A DNA stretch of 23,123 nucleotides, taken from positions 1 to 23,123 of IMG/VR virus record IMGVR_UViG_3300042397_000103; one strand, given 5' to 3'. A program made the translations under genes and the position numbers. Numbering within the stretch: the stretch's first letter is position 1; every line of letters starts with the position of its first letter. Positions 1 through 7,118 of the stretch are shown here, piece after piece. This DNA is from a virus. The notes beneath the pieces were generated by a model, which searched no databases, had not been told where the DNA came from, and saw nothing but the letters and a program-made list of their open reading frames with translations.

Positions 1-344
1 CCTTTTCCCTTGGTCGCAATCTTCGTGTTAATGTACTTTGTTACTTGCACCGTATCCGGCAAGCACGTCGCTTGCAATCGGATGGTATCAAAGTTTCTAA
101 CAATCTTAATCCGAATGTTGTCCTTTTGGACAACTACGGTATCTACATTGTTTAGTGTTAACGTATCCCATAAGTTACGTTCCTTCGTTACGATTGTGGT
201 ATCCCACTTGGTCTGCCAAACATTCGCACCTTTCTTTACGGCTTGGCGCAAATGGTATTCAGCACTACAACTACCCAGAGCAAGACTCGCAATCAGGATT
301 ATCAATGCTGCAAGCAGGGGGTGTGGGTATTTCTTCAAGCTCAT
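1..344 (-). CDS. Lipoprotein, putative spanin-like lysis accessory (partial, runs off left edge)
   Basis: The frame opens at the ATG at 344 and stays open to the window edge, giving 114 visible residues with no stop. The N-terminus is a lipoprotein signal: basic KK at residues 4-5, a hydrophobic core at about 10-23, then a lipobox L23-G24-S25 before C26, with serine at +2. The rest is hydrophilic and rich in Asp-Thr-Val/Ile repeats, suggesting an extended beta or rod-like periplasmic segment. It starts 12 bases after the endolysin stop, at the end of the lysis cassette, where Gram-negative phages often carry spanins that link or fuse inner and outer membranes. The lipoprotein signal is seen directly. 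The spanin role is inferred from position and type, because no family is recognised. Confidence 0.72.
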   Translation of the reverse strand, partial: MSLKKYPHPLLAALIILIASLALGSCSAEYHLRQAVKKGANVWQTKWDTTIVTKERNLWDTLTLNNVDTVVVQKDNIRIKIVRNFDTIRLQATCLPDTVQVTKYINTKIATKGK

Positions 345-355
345 TCAGCCAGTCG

Positions 356-784
356 TTAAAATTGGACGTACTTTGTTTTTCCACCTTTCTTAATTGCTTT
401 TAATACTTCTCCTTTGTTATTTGTAGCGTCGTAGGCAACGTGAATCCACTTCGGTTGAGCATCGGTACCAAATTCCCAAATAAGTTGCTTAAACGGCAGA
501 TTCTTGCGTATGTACTTAAATACCGAAGCCATATCCTCGCATTGGATGTCCGCAGCCCTTCCGTGTACGTGGTCGCTTGTTGCACTACCACCTACCGCAG
601 AGTTTACTGCTGGTGAACGGAATCCACTCGTTACGTTTATCACCCCGAACTTATCCCGCACCGGTTGCAGGACTTTCTGCACCAATAGTTTTAGATTACG
701 GATTTCGTCTTGGCTTGGATTGTTGGGCAATCCAGTATCGGTATCCGTAAACTCCGAAAGCATAAAGTCCCTTGAAAGTCGCAT
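356..784 (-). CDS. Endolysin, M15-family peptidoglycan peptidase
   Basis: This 142-residue single-domain enzyme has the M15 (D-Ala-D-Ala carboxypeptidase / L-Ala-D-Glu endopeptidase) zinc site. Visible elements are the SGFRSPAVN segment at residues 53-61, the HxxxxxxD pair H72 and D79 inside SDHVHGRAAD, and the late WIH motif with H115. The length matches the short M15_3-type phage enzymes, and there is no signal peptide. Release from the cytoplasm therefore needs a holin, and two small membrane proteins lie directly upstream (872-1265). Cleavage of cell-wall peptide cross-links at lysis is the expected role. The start is the ATG at 784, preceded in frame by a stop two codons earlier. The leader is A-rich with no Shine-Dalgarno sequence. 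Confidence 0.93.
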   Translation of the reverse strand: MRLSRDFMLSEFTDTDTGLPNNPSQDEIRNLKLLVQKVLQPVRDKFGVINVTSGFRSPAVNSAVGGSATSDHVHGRAADIQCEDMASVFKYIRKNLPFKQLIWEFGTDAQPKWIHVAYDATNNKGEVLKAIKKGGKTKYVQF

Positions 785-871
785 AGGTTATGTTTTTTGT
801 CACTTTTAAGACCCATTAGGTGCCTTTTATTGCTCTAATGATGGTTTTATCTGCCTTGACCCCGATAGGCC
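785..871 (-). other. Short intergenic gap before endolysin
   Basis: These 87 bases separate the holin-like gene from the endolysin. I see no convincing terminator or promoter. A small frame beginning near 813 enters the endolysin out of frame and is not supported as a gene. Confidence 0.4.
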
Positions 872-1114
872 TTACTCGTCGACTTTTTGTTTTGGCTTTT
901 TGTGTGCCGTCCGAGTTTTCTTTTGGACTTCTTGATTTTTTGAATCTCCTGCTGCTTCGCCATCTTTACTCATCATTAACGCAAATCCACCCATAATAAA
1001 CGCACTAAACTCCGTTAGCGACGCTTTCTCAAACCAAACGAGGATTCCCCCGAATGAAATTAAGATAAGCCCTATAACGGTCGTTTTTGGATTACTGAAG
1101 ATTCTACTTATCAT
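872..1114 (-). CDS. Small membrane protein, holin candidate 2
   Basis: From the ATG at 1114 this encodes 80 residues. Two hydrophobic stretches (about residues 12-27 and 33-48 of this version) are separated by a short charged WFEKAS turn. A highly charged, lysine-rich C-terminal tail follows. Two membrane helices with a basic cytoplasmic tail and a place directly before the endolysin fit a class II-type holin. A longer frame begins at 1153, but its extra 13 residues lie inside the preceding gene and add nothing hydrophobic. The 1114 start leaves an 11-base overlap with that gene, so it is preferred. No sequence family is recognised, and the holin call rests on topology and position. Confidence 0.7.
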   Translation of the reverse strand: MISRIFSNPKTTVIGLILISFGGILVWFEKASLTEFSAFIMGGFALMMSKDGEAAGDSKNQEVQKKTRTAHKKPKQKVDE

Positions 1115-1265
1115 TTTTAATATCTCGGTTCCAACGCCACAACGTGTACACAAAAGAGGTCAGCATTACAACCATCCCCGCTATCTGATGCACCTCGGCA
1201 ATCGTTAATCCTCCAACGGCTAAACTCCAAGACGTTGCTACTGCACTTGAGCTATCTGTTTTCAT
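1104..1265 (-). CDS. 53-residue membrane protein, holin candidate 1
   Basis: The ATG at 1265 overlaps the stop of the upstream gene as ATGA, and the frame ends at TAG 1104-1106, inside the start of the next membrane protein. The 53 residues contain a hydrophobic segment at about 14-42 (with a weak break at EVHQ), then a basic, aromatic tail (YTLWRWNRDIKNDK). This is the shape of small phage holins or antiholins. Together with the neighbouring 80-residue protein it gives two adjacent small membrane proteins before the endolysin, a common holin/antiholin layout. The coding call is supported by overlaps at both ends. The specific role is inference. Confidence 0.68.
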   Translation of the reverse strand: MKTDSSSAVATSWSLAVGGLTIAEVHQIAGMVVMLTSFVYTLWRWNRDIKNDK

Positions 1266-1645
1266 TCTTCGAATGGTGCTGGAGGTTGGCAGTATTCGGA
1301 ATCAGGATTCGCAACGCAGAACGCTTGTGCGTACTCGGTGTCCAAGGTGTAGCCAAAAGAGTTTACACCGCAGGGGTTAGGCCATACCAACGCACTTTCG
1401 TACGCAGCAAGAGCCGTATCCTGCCATACAATATCTACGGCGTAGAGTGGGTCTGTTGCTTCGCATACTGGCAAGCCCTCGGCATCGGTTCCCCATTGCG
1501 TACATAGGTGGCCAATTTCCACTACGCAAGAAACGATGTCTTGATTCCAGACGAGTTCTGTTCCTTCTGGTGTTGTTACTTCTTTTTGGATTGCTGCTTT
1601 GGATGTTGCCCAGTCAGCAAAGGTGTATTTTCTAAAGTGTTGCAT
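1262..1645 (-). CDS. 127-residue protein between fibre and lysis genes, function unknown
   Basis: I do not recognise a family with certainty. The protein is acidic, begins MQHFRKYTFADW, and contains a Tyr/Trp-rich middle and a C-terminal half with several cysteines (C49, C57 and C71 among others) and a Pro-rich end. It lies between the fibre gene and the holin candidates and overlaps the latter by an ATGA. Small proteins in this position in tailed phages are often fibre-assembly chaperones, fibre caps or tail-tip accessories. No motif here proves that. The lack of a signal peptide or membrane segment excludes a holin. The start is the ATG at 1645, 12 bases after the fibre stop. Confidence 0.65.
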   Translation of the reverse strand: MQHFRKYTFADWATSKAAIQKEVTTPEGTELVWNQDIVSCVVEIGHLCTQWGTDAEGLPVCEATDPLYAVDIVWQDTALAAYESALVWPNPCGVNSFGYTLDTEYAQAFCVANPDSEYCQPPAPFEE

Positions 1646-1657
1646 CGTATCTTGATT

Positions 1658-3457
1658 TTACAAACTGGTCAACTCGGCAAGCTCCGAATTTGTTAGGCGG
1701 GTCTTGAATAGTAGGGCTTGGTTTGTGTTGTATGCACCAATCCCCGTAGAGCCAGACCACAATACATTCGTTTGCAATTTGTCACACGCAGGAATCGTGG
1801 AAGCGTTCGTTCCCGAAGCTACAAGTGTTCCGTTTTTGTAAAACGCATACGAGCCAGCTTTGTAAGCAAACGCAAGTTTTATCGTTTGACCGACGCTTGG
1901 CGTTGTGGTTTCGTAAAATAAATTTGCAGAACCATTGTAGCTTTGAGCGTATAAGTTTGTGCCGTCTGCACCAAAACGAATTACAAAGTTTGAAGCTTCT
2001 TTTTCTACACCAAAAATAGTTTGGTCTACTGGGATTCCGTTAATTGAACCTTCCCAATATAAAGTCCCCTCCGTCTGCCCAATTAGTGAGCTTATCCCCG
2101 TCTTACTGCAAGCGTCTGCCCCACGTGTTGCGGATGCTGCAAGGGTTGGTATGTAGGATGTTGCGTAGGCTCCTGCTTCAAGTTGTGCGCCCCATAAAAA
2201 CATACCACTTGTGCCATTGCCTAAATAAGCTTCGGGACTTGCCGAGGTTGTGGTTTGCATTAAAGTAGCCATACGCACCTGGCCACCTACTAAAGCAGGA
2301 GAGGTAATAATTACACGGTAAAAACCGTTTGCTGCGCTTTGTATTGAAGCGGTAACTCCAGTGCTGAAATTTACCACAGTTCCCGTTTGCAAGTCAAAAA
2401 GAGCCGTGTGGTCTTTTGCTGGAGTTATTTCAGTTATGTTCAAACGTAAATACCTGCGCTCCGCTTGCTTTGCGTAAATGGAAGCCGTATAAACTCCCGT
2501 GCCACTTGCAAAATTGCTATCCATTGAATGGAAGTTATTTGCAGTATTCTCTACGAATTTATCAGCATTAACGTAACCGTCTGGTGAGGTTGTAGCGTTT
2601 ACTGTAATAGTAGTATTAAACTTGCTCCAATACGCATTATTAAACTGCTCGCTGAATGTTACTAAATTTTGTCGCTGCGGCTCCAGCAACAAGCGGGGGC
2701 AAGTGCTACCTAAATAGTCAAGTCGGGGTACGTTAGCAACGGGGCCAACACTTACCGCTGCTGTGGTGGTGGGGATGTAGTCTGTTGCTCCGAAGTCAGA
2801 AATTTCTACTTGTGCGCCAAAGGCATATCCAGCATTACCACTTGCACTTAACGCACCATCAGAAGCAACGAAGAACGGAACGAAAGAATAGTTAGTCGCA
2901 CTTGTTACTGAAAAGGTTAAACGAACACGATACCACCCGTTAGCCAAAGCCTCCGCAGAGCGACTTAAAATGGTAAACGTACCACCAGTAGTACCAAGCG
3001 CACCAGTAGTTAAATTAAACCAAGATTTAGAACTATTCGCTACGCCATCAGAAGCCTCAATTGAAACCCAGTCAACATTTGACTTCTTAACGTACAATGA
3101 AATGGTGTACGGAACCGCAGCCATTGCAAAAGCAGTTGAACTAACATATCCAACATTTGAAGTTGCGGTAATTAGGTCTGCGGTTGTTGCTCCATTTAAT
3201 GGGTTCGCAATAGCGTTAGACGTTACCGAAGCGTTGTTTTTAGTCCAAGCAGCATTCGCAAAATCCTCCGAGTAGGTAACAAGATTCGTCCGCACCTTCT
3301 CAATAAGGCCCGCAGAATTTACACGGGTAGCCGTATCGCCCGTGCGGGTGAAGGTTAGGTCGCCGCTGCCGTCGGTGGGCTTTTCAGCATATACCTTGCT
3401 TGTCTTATAGCCGCTTGGTATAACCACCAAACTTGCATCATCGTAAAAACTTGACAT
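1658..3457 (-). CDS. Tail fibre / receptor-binding protein with two carbohydrate-binding-like modules and a LamG-like end
   Basis: This 599-residue, Ser/Thr/Ala/Asn-rich beta protein has a modular layout. Residues 1-57 form an N-terminal section with the TFTRTGDTATRVNSAGLIE signature often seen in phage tail or spike proteins. Residues about 58-235 and 264-445 are two diverged copies of one module. Each opens with NLVT(Y/F)SE-F-NA-W, has a mid-module YT-S-Y-K segment and a late NG(W/F)YRV strand, and closes with GAQ(V/L)E plus YIPT. These resemble CBM4/9-type jelly-roll carbohydrate-binding domains. Residues about 462-599 look like a LamG/concanavalin-type sandwich (GTLYWEGSI, YKNGTLVASGT). 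Binding of host surface glycans is the expected role. Its ATG overlaps the stop of the 70-residue gene by one base (TAATG). Confidence 0.82.
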   Translation of the reverse strand: MSSFYDDASLVVIPSGYKTSKVYAEKPTDGSGDLTFTRTGDTATRVNSAGLIEKVRTNLVTYSEDFANAAWTKNNASVTSNAIANPLNGATTADLITATSNVGYVSSTAFAMAAVPYTISLYVKKSNVDWVSIEASDGVANSSKSWFNLTTGALGTTGGTFTILSRSAEALANGWYRVRLTFSVTSATNYSFVPFFVASDGALSASGNAGYAFGAQVEISDFGATDYIPTTTAAVSVGPVANVPRLDYLGSTCPRLLLEPQRQNLVTFSEQFNNAYWSKFNTTITVNATTSPDGYVNADKFVENTANNFHSMDSNFASGTGVYTASIYAKQAERRYLRLNITEITPAKDHTALFDLQTGTVVNFSTGVTASIQSAANGFYRVIITSPALVGGQVRMATLMQTTTSASPEAYLGNGTSGMFLWGAQLEAGAYATSYIPTLAASATRGADACSKTGISSLIGQTEGTLYWEGSINGIPVDQTIFGVEKEASNFVIRFGADGTNLYAQSYNGSANLFYETTTPSVGQTIKLAFAYKAGSYAFYKNGTLVASGTNASTIPACDKLQTNVLWSGSTGIGAYNTNQALLFKTRLTNSELAELTSL

Positions 3458-3669
3458 TAGTTAAAGTTTAATTTATCAATAGCAACAACTAAACACTCGT
3501 ACCCTTCGGTGGTTCCGCTATCGGCGGCAACACGAGCAACATACGCATCCGCATAAATATATGCGTTACCAAAGCAAGTAGGTACGTCTCCTATTGCTCT
3601 CGTATTGTAATCCTCGTCTCCCCAATTTGTAGAGCAGTAGATATTACCCCAACCGATGCTATTTGCCAT
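3457..3669 (-). CDS. 70-residue protein next to fibre gene, function unknown
   Basis: This small, Trp/Tyr/Cys-containing protein begins MANSIGWGNIYCSTNWGDEDYN and ends with a short beta-like segment. I associate similar GWG-IYCS-WGD openings with small proteins beside fibre genes in Bacteroidota phages, but I cannot name a family. It has no signal peptide and no membrane helix. It is translationally coupled to the fibre (TAATG) and follows the connector gene after a 44-base gap, so a fibre attachment or adaptor role is possible. It could equally be a minor virion protein. The coding call is supported by the overlap and by its dense in-frame fit between two real genes. Confidence 0.65.
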   Translation of the reverse strand: MANSIGWGNIYCSTNWGDEDYNTRAIGDVPTCFGNAYIYADAYVARVAADSGTTEGYECLVVAIDKLNFN

Positions 3670-3713
3670 TTTCCAGGTACTTTTTTAATTTAATTAGATT
3701 CTCGGTTTTTACT

Positions 3714-4214
3714 TTATAGAACCCACGAGGCCGGGCGGGAATCTCGGTCTGGGTAGATATCTTCGTTGACGTTGGCATTGTACTCCGGGAATAAAGATTG
3801 GTTAAAAGACATATAGTCGATAAAACGCTCGGTATAGTATTTTGCTATTGTGCGTTCCTTTTCTACTAAATAATCAATTTCTATTTTTTCTGCATTAACA
3901 GAGTTTTCGCTCGTGTGCTTGTACACACCCCCATTGGCTACCGTGTAAGCAGCAAACGGCAGATATTCTACCATAGCGAAGTGTATAAGCATTGGCTGTA
4001 AGTAGTCCGTTACAAGGGATAGGTAATTACCTGCAAGCGTATTGGCGATAATATCCGAGGAAATCTTATCGTACAATTTCGTACCCGTGTAATTCTGAAT
4101 GTGAATTTCTTGGGCAATCTTGATAAATTGGATAAACTTATCCGTATCGACGTTACCGGAAATAACCGTATTGCGTACAATATCCTCACGCTTGATAAAA
4201 AGAGCCGTGGCCAT
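3714..4214 (-). CDS. Head-tail connector / head completion protein (DUF6712-like)
   Basis: The 166-residue, mostly helical protein directly follows the portal, with the portal stop and this ATG overlapping as TAATG. The pattern of an N-terminal LFIKREDIVRNT helix, GNVDTDKFIQFIKIAQEIHIQN, GTKLYDKI, then a long YLQPMLIHFAM helix and a late YTERFIDYM helix matches DUF6712-type proteins of Bacteroidota phages, as I recall the family. The all-alpha fold and position after the portal are those of gp6/gp15-like adaptor proteins, which form the ring beneath the portal and prepare the tail-docking surface. The family match is from memory and the adaptor role is inference. Confidence 0.75.
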   Translation of the reverse strand: MATALFIKREDIVRNTVISGNVDTDKFIQFIKIAQEIHIQNYTGTKLYDKISSDIIANTLAGNYLSLVTDYLQPMLIHFAMVEYLPFAAYTVANGGVYKHTSENSVNAEKIEIDYLVEKERTIAKYYTERFIDYMSFNQSLFPEYNANVNEDIYPDRDSRPASWVL

Positions 4215-5977
4215 TATTTACGAGGTTTTAAGAATCCTTCATTGGGCATATCTACCGGACGCTTTGCAACCTTTGGGTTATTCGTCTCTGGCTTGACGCC
4301 TGCCTTACGAGCTTGGTTTACCGATACGTCTGCATTCGGGTTTTTAGCGTCTGGAGTTACACCTTCTGCTTTTGCTAAATACGTCTTACGCATCCAAAAG
4401 TGGTGGCAACGTGCGCCTCCCTTGTAGAGCCATATATCGTATGTTGCTGCGCCACGAGGCCCGAATCCTGCGTTAACTTCCTGCTTACGCATACGCATAA
4501 TATCCTCCTTGCGGTAGACCTTCTTTGCGTTTACCATTAACTTACAGAACTCTCGGCTGTTTGCTTTGGTTGCTCCCGGTGCGTAAGCATAACGAATCTT
4601 GTACTTACGTCCGTCTTTTGTTTCACCGTCTTGCTCGCTCTTTGCGTTTGGGAATGCTTCCCCGGTCTTGGCAAACTTTAAAATAGAATCTAAGTATTCC
4701 TCCTGCTCATAGTCTACCGGACGCTCGTCCACCAAATCCCAATTGTCCAAGTCTTCGTCTTCGCCAAACTCGTTTAGCGTTTGAAACATTTTGTTAAGCA
4801 CTTCATCCGACACATCAGCAGATAAAGCAACGCTGCTATCTTCTACGCCTGTATTTTCCTCAATCACCTCGGCAGGAGCGACAATCTCTTCCTTAAACTC
4901 CAACGGCTGCAACGTCTTAAAATAGATGTTTAAAGCAGCTCCGTTGTAGGATAGCACTTGCTCTATTGCATCAAGGATAATCTCCTGTAACGGTCTAATA
5001 ACCACGTTATCGAACAGGATAGATGCCGTCTTCAACTCGTCAGCATTATTACCCAAACCGCTATTGTCCTTAATGCCTAAAAGCATCGGGCTTGTTACCC
5101 GGTGGCCTACCATAATCTTCTTCGTGCATTCCTCGGAAAGGAATTGGTACTGCTCGCTTGCGTCCGATAATTGTACGGGTTCGATTGTTGCTGCGAGTTC
5201 CTTGTTATCGTTAAACGCCAAGATAAACCGACCCGCATTCGAGCTACCGGAAAACTTGTCCGCAATACGTGCCTCAATTAACGTCTGCTCGTCTTCGGTA
5301 GGTGTGCCGTTATTAAAGTTAATCAGCATCGACGGAGCAAGTCCGTTCTTGATGTTGCTGATATGGTAATTGGCTACTTCCTCCTCCAATTCGGCATAAG
5401 GAAGTGAACCTTGGTAGTCCGTTGGGGCGTAGTAGTAGTATCCTGCTTTGTAGGGCTTAATATACAGAATCTCGATTCCTGCTTTGCTCATCCCGTAGGC
5501 ATCAATGCGTACCGGGGTCTCTTTGCGTTGTGCGACCCTATCCCAACTCTTTGCGTAATAGTATGCCGGGATAAACCCTTCTTCGTTGCATTTTTCAGCA
5601 CGTAAGGTCTCCACCGGAATATGCTCAACCTTAACAATCTTGGAATGGTCTTGGTTGTAGATAACTTGGATAGCGGCATTGCCCATCATTTTGAAGTCGG
5701 AAACAACCTTCTTCATACAATCCTTGGTAAACAACGACATCATCATTGCGTACTCGTCGGGCTTTTGTGCGGCATCTGTTGCTGCAAGACCCTTGCCGTA
5801 AATCATATCAATAACGCCATTAATGATAGCATTATTGGTAGGGCTTCCGTTGTAGCGGTCGATTAGGTATTGGAAATAATCGTTACCATCCCCGTACTCA
5901 ATCCAGTTCTTTCCACTAACCTCCTTCACCTGCGGTTTAACGTAGGAGTTCAAGGCCATAAATCTTACATTGCTCAT
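4214..5977 (-). CDS. Portal protein with MuF-like C-terminal domain
   Basis: At 587 residues this is longer than the usual 400-500-residue portal. Residues about 20-360 are portal-like: NAIINGVIDMIYGKG (49-63), the FKMMGNAAIQVIYN strand (95-108), an ISNIKNGLAPSMLINF stretch, and the SPMLLGIKDNSGLGNNADEL region (296-315) followed by the long helix near 320-345. It forms the dodecameric channel for DNA packaging. After an acidic linker (about 365-425), residues 455-535 carry RREF-C type and GGARCHHFW features (C478, C524, H525, H526) like the end of MuF head-morphogenesis proteins. A Lys/Pro-rich tail follows. The gene overlaps its neighbours at both ends and is far from the terminase, which is unusual. 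Confidence 0.92.
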   Translation of the reverse strand: MSNVRFMALNSYVKPQVKEVSGKNWIEYGDGNDYFQYLIDRYNGSPTNNAIINGVIDMIYGKGLAATDAAQKPDEYAMMMSLFTKDCMKKVVSDFKMMGNAAIQVIYNQDHSKIVKVEHIPVETLRAEKCNEEGFIPAYYYAKSWDRVAQRKETPVRIDAYGMSKAGIEILYIKPYKAGYYYYAPTDYQGSLPYAELEEEVANYHISNIKNGLAPSMLINFNNGTPTEDEQTLIEARIADKFSGSSNAGRFILAFNDNKELAATIEPVQLSDASEQYQFLSEECTKKIMVGHRVTSPMLLGIKDNSGLGNNADELKTASILFDNVVIRPLQEIILDAIEQVLSYNGAALNIYFKTLQPLEFKEEIVAPAEVIEENTGVEDSSVALSADVSDEVLNKMFQTLNEFGEDEDLDNWDLVDERPVDYEQEEYLDSILKFAKTGEAFPNAKSEQDGETKDGRKYKIRYAYAPGATKANSREFCKLMVNAKKVYRKEDIMRMRKQEVNAGFGPRGAATYDIWLYKGGARCHHFWMRKTYLAKAEGVTPDAKNPNADVSVNQARKAGVKPETNNPKVAKRPVDMPNEGFLKPRK

Positions 5978-6309
5978 ATAATAACAAACGTATTATCTCC
6001 TGCGGTTTCTTGGTCGTACACCCCGGCGTTCACGGTGAACTTCTCAAAGTTAGTTTGGTCGGTGCAGAATACCCGGCCTCTGTATATCAAATTTACGCCA
6101 CTAAACACCTCCAATAGGTAAAAGTTTTGTGCCTTCAAAGTCCAAGCAGCATTCAAGGTCATATACCCGTTTGCGCTTGTAGGTGCGATTGTTTGCGTTT
6201 GGGTGGTATTGGTGGATTCGTTCGTTAGCCGTGCCGATACAGAAGCAGGAAACGAGCGAGGGATGATTTGCAAATTTTGCGCTGTTGCGCTTGTAGTTAA
6301 AATGTTCAT
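5974..6309 (-). CDS. 111-residue beta-rich protein before portal, function unknown
   Basis: The protein is Thr/Asn/Ser-rich and predicted by eye to be mostly beta strands (for example the WTLKAQNFYLLEVFSG and LIYRGRVFCTD segments), with no membrane helix or signal. It ends in an ATGA overlap with the portal start, so the two are translated together. It begins 42 bases after a strong terminator and so may be the first gene of the portal operon. Small beta-sandwich proteins near the portal are often head decoration, stopper or connector subunits, but nothing here decides between these. Coding is supported by the overlap and by its ATG placed just after the terminator. Confidence 0.7.
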   Translation of the reverse strand: MNILTTSATAQNLQIIPRSFPASVSARLTNESTNTTQTQTIAPTSANGYMTLNAAWTLKAQNFYLLEVFSGVNLIYRGRVFCTDQTNFEKFTVNAGVYDQETAGDNTFVII

Positions 6310-6350
6310 CCTCTAATTAACTCAAGTCGGACGTTTTGTTTTTCTTACAA

Positions 6351-6376
6351 ACAAAAAAGCCACCCGAAGGTGGCCT
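6351..6376 (-). terminator. Rho-independent terminator after coiled-coil genes
   Basis: On the minus strand a perfect 6-bp stem, GCCACC pairing with GGTGGC (6374-6369 and 6364-6359), closes the very stable UUCG tetraloop. It is followed at once by six T (6358-6353) and a T-rich stretch. It lies 18 bases after the stop of the second coiled-coil gene and before the portal operon, so it should end the tail-tube / coiled-coil transcript. Confidence 0.93.
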
Positions 6377-6393
6377 TTCTGAAGTTTATTAAA

Positions 6394-6759
6394 TTAAAAA
6401 ACTTGATAAGATTGAGAAAGTAATGATTTCAATTTAGATATTTTCTGTTGAACCTCATTATTTTTTCTCTTTGAAATTTCAATCTTATTAATCGTTGAAG
6501 CGTCAACGTCTACACCAAGCTCTTTTGCGGAGGAAATAATTTCCTGTCCCATTTTATATGCTTTCTCAAACTCGGCAGTAGCAGAATTTAACTTCGGAAG
6601 CATAGATTCTACCTTTCCAAGCATATCAACAACTTCGTTATATACCGCATATTCCTTATCGATTGCATACTGATAGGACTGCTCAAAATCTTGGCGAATA
6701 CCCAACTCAACTTTAACTGGCTTAGAGGCCAATATGTTGTAAACTGTTTGTTTGCTCAT
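6394..6759 (-). CDS. Coiled-coil protein B, function unknown
   Basis: From the ATG at 6759 this gives 121 residues, MSKQTVYNILAS onwards. Almost the whole protein is helical and charged with heptad-like spacing, and it holds an AKELGVDVD turn near two thirds of its length, then a Lys-rich terminal helix. A longer frame from 6792 adds 11 residues that overlap the previous gene. The 6759 start is preferred because it falls one base after the upstream stop and has GGAGG eight bases before it. That Shine-Dalgarno-like match is uncommon in this window. The gene sits between the tail-tube-like gene and a terminator. Assembly chaperone or minor tail protein are possible roles, and no family is recognised. 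Confidence 0.75.
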   Translation of the reverse strand: MSKQTVYNILASKPVKVELGIRQDFEQSYQYAIDKEYAVYNEVVDMLGKVESMLPKLNSATAEFEKAYKMGQEIISSAKELGVDVDASTINKIEISKRKNNEVQQKISKLKSLLSQSYQVF

Positions 6760-6760
6760 T

Positions 6761-7105
6761 TTATTGTCCTCCGTACATTTTACGCATACCATTAATAACT
6801 TGACTCAAACGCTGAATCAATTTAATGGAATCGCCCATATCTGGGATTTGGTTATAGTCAGTAATGCCTAATTGCTTTGCGTCCGCAATAGTAAAAGACA
6901 AATCGCTATCGACTGCATCTACTTTCGCTTCCGCTGACTTTAACGCCTGCAAAAACTTCTGCTGCGCTGAGTTGATGGCACTCTCCATAGAGCGGAGTTC
7001 GTCATCAATCTTCTTCAATGAAACCAACGCTTGTGCTGGCTTGATTGCTGCTAATTCTACCTTACGAGAGTTCATCTCGTTCATAATCTTCAACGCCTTT
7101 TCCAT
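6761..7105 (-). CDS. Coiled-coil protein A, function unknown
   Basis: These 114 residues are nearly all helical: a charged N-terminal helix (MEKALKIMNEMNSRKVEL), a long central coiled-coil region (SLKKIDDELRSMESAIN onward), an AKQLGITDYNQIPDMGD turn, and a final helix. The overall plan (long helix, AK(Q/E)LG(I/V) turn, terminal helix) is like that of the next gene, so the pair may be diverged paralogues, though identity is low. It starts 13 bases after the tail-tube-like gene, and both end before a terminator, so all three share a transcript. Co-expression with the tube suggests a role in tail or neck assembly. This is inference only. Confidence 0.75.
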   Translation of the reverse strand: MEKALKIMNEMNSRKVELAAIKPAQALVSLKKIDDELRSMESAINSAQQKFLQALKSAEAKVDAVDSDLSFTIADAKQLGITDYNQIPDMGDSIKLIQRLSQVINGMRKMYGGQ

Positions 7106-7118
7106 TTGTCAAAGATAA

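Noticed and set aside
10-403. Plus-strand frames at the left edge
   Set aside because: They lie opposite the lipoprotein and endolysin genes, which have a clear lipobox and catalytic motifs. They look like antisense shadows.
784-813. Possible small gene starting near 813 and running into the endolysin
   Set aside because: The frame lies mostly inside the endolysin in another frame and has no motif or coupling.
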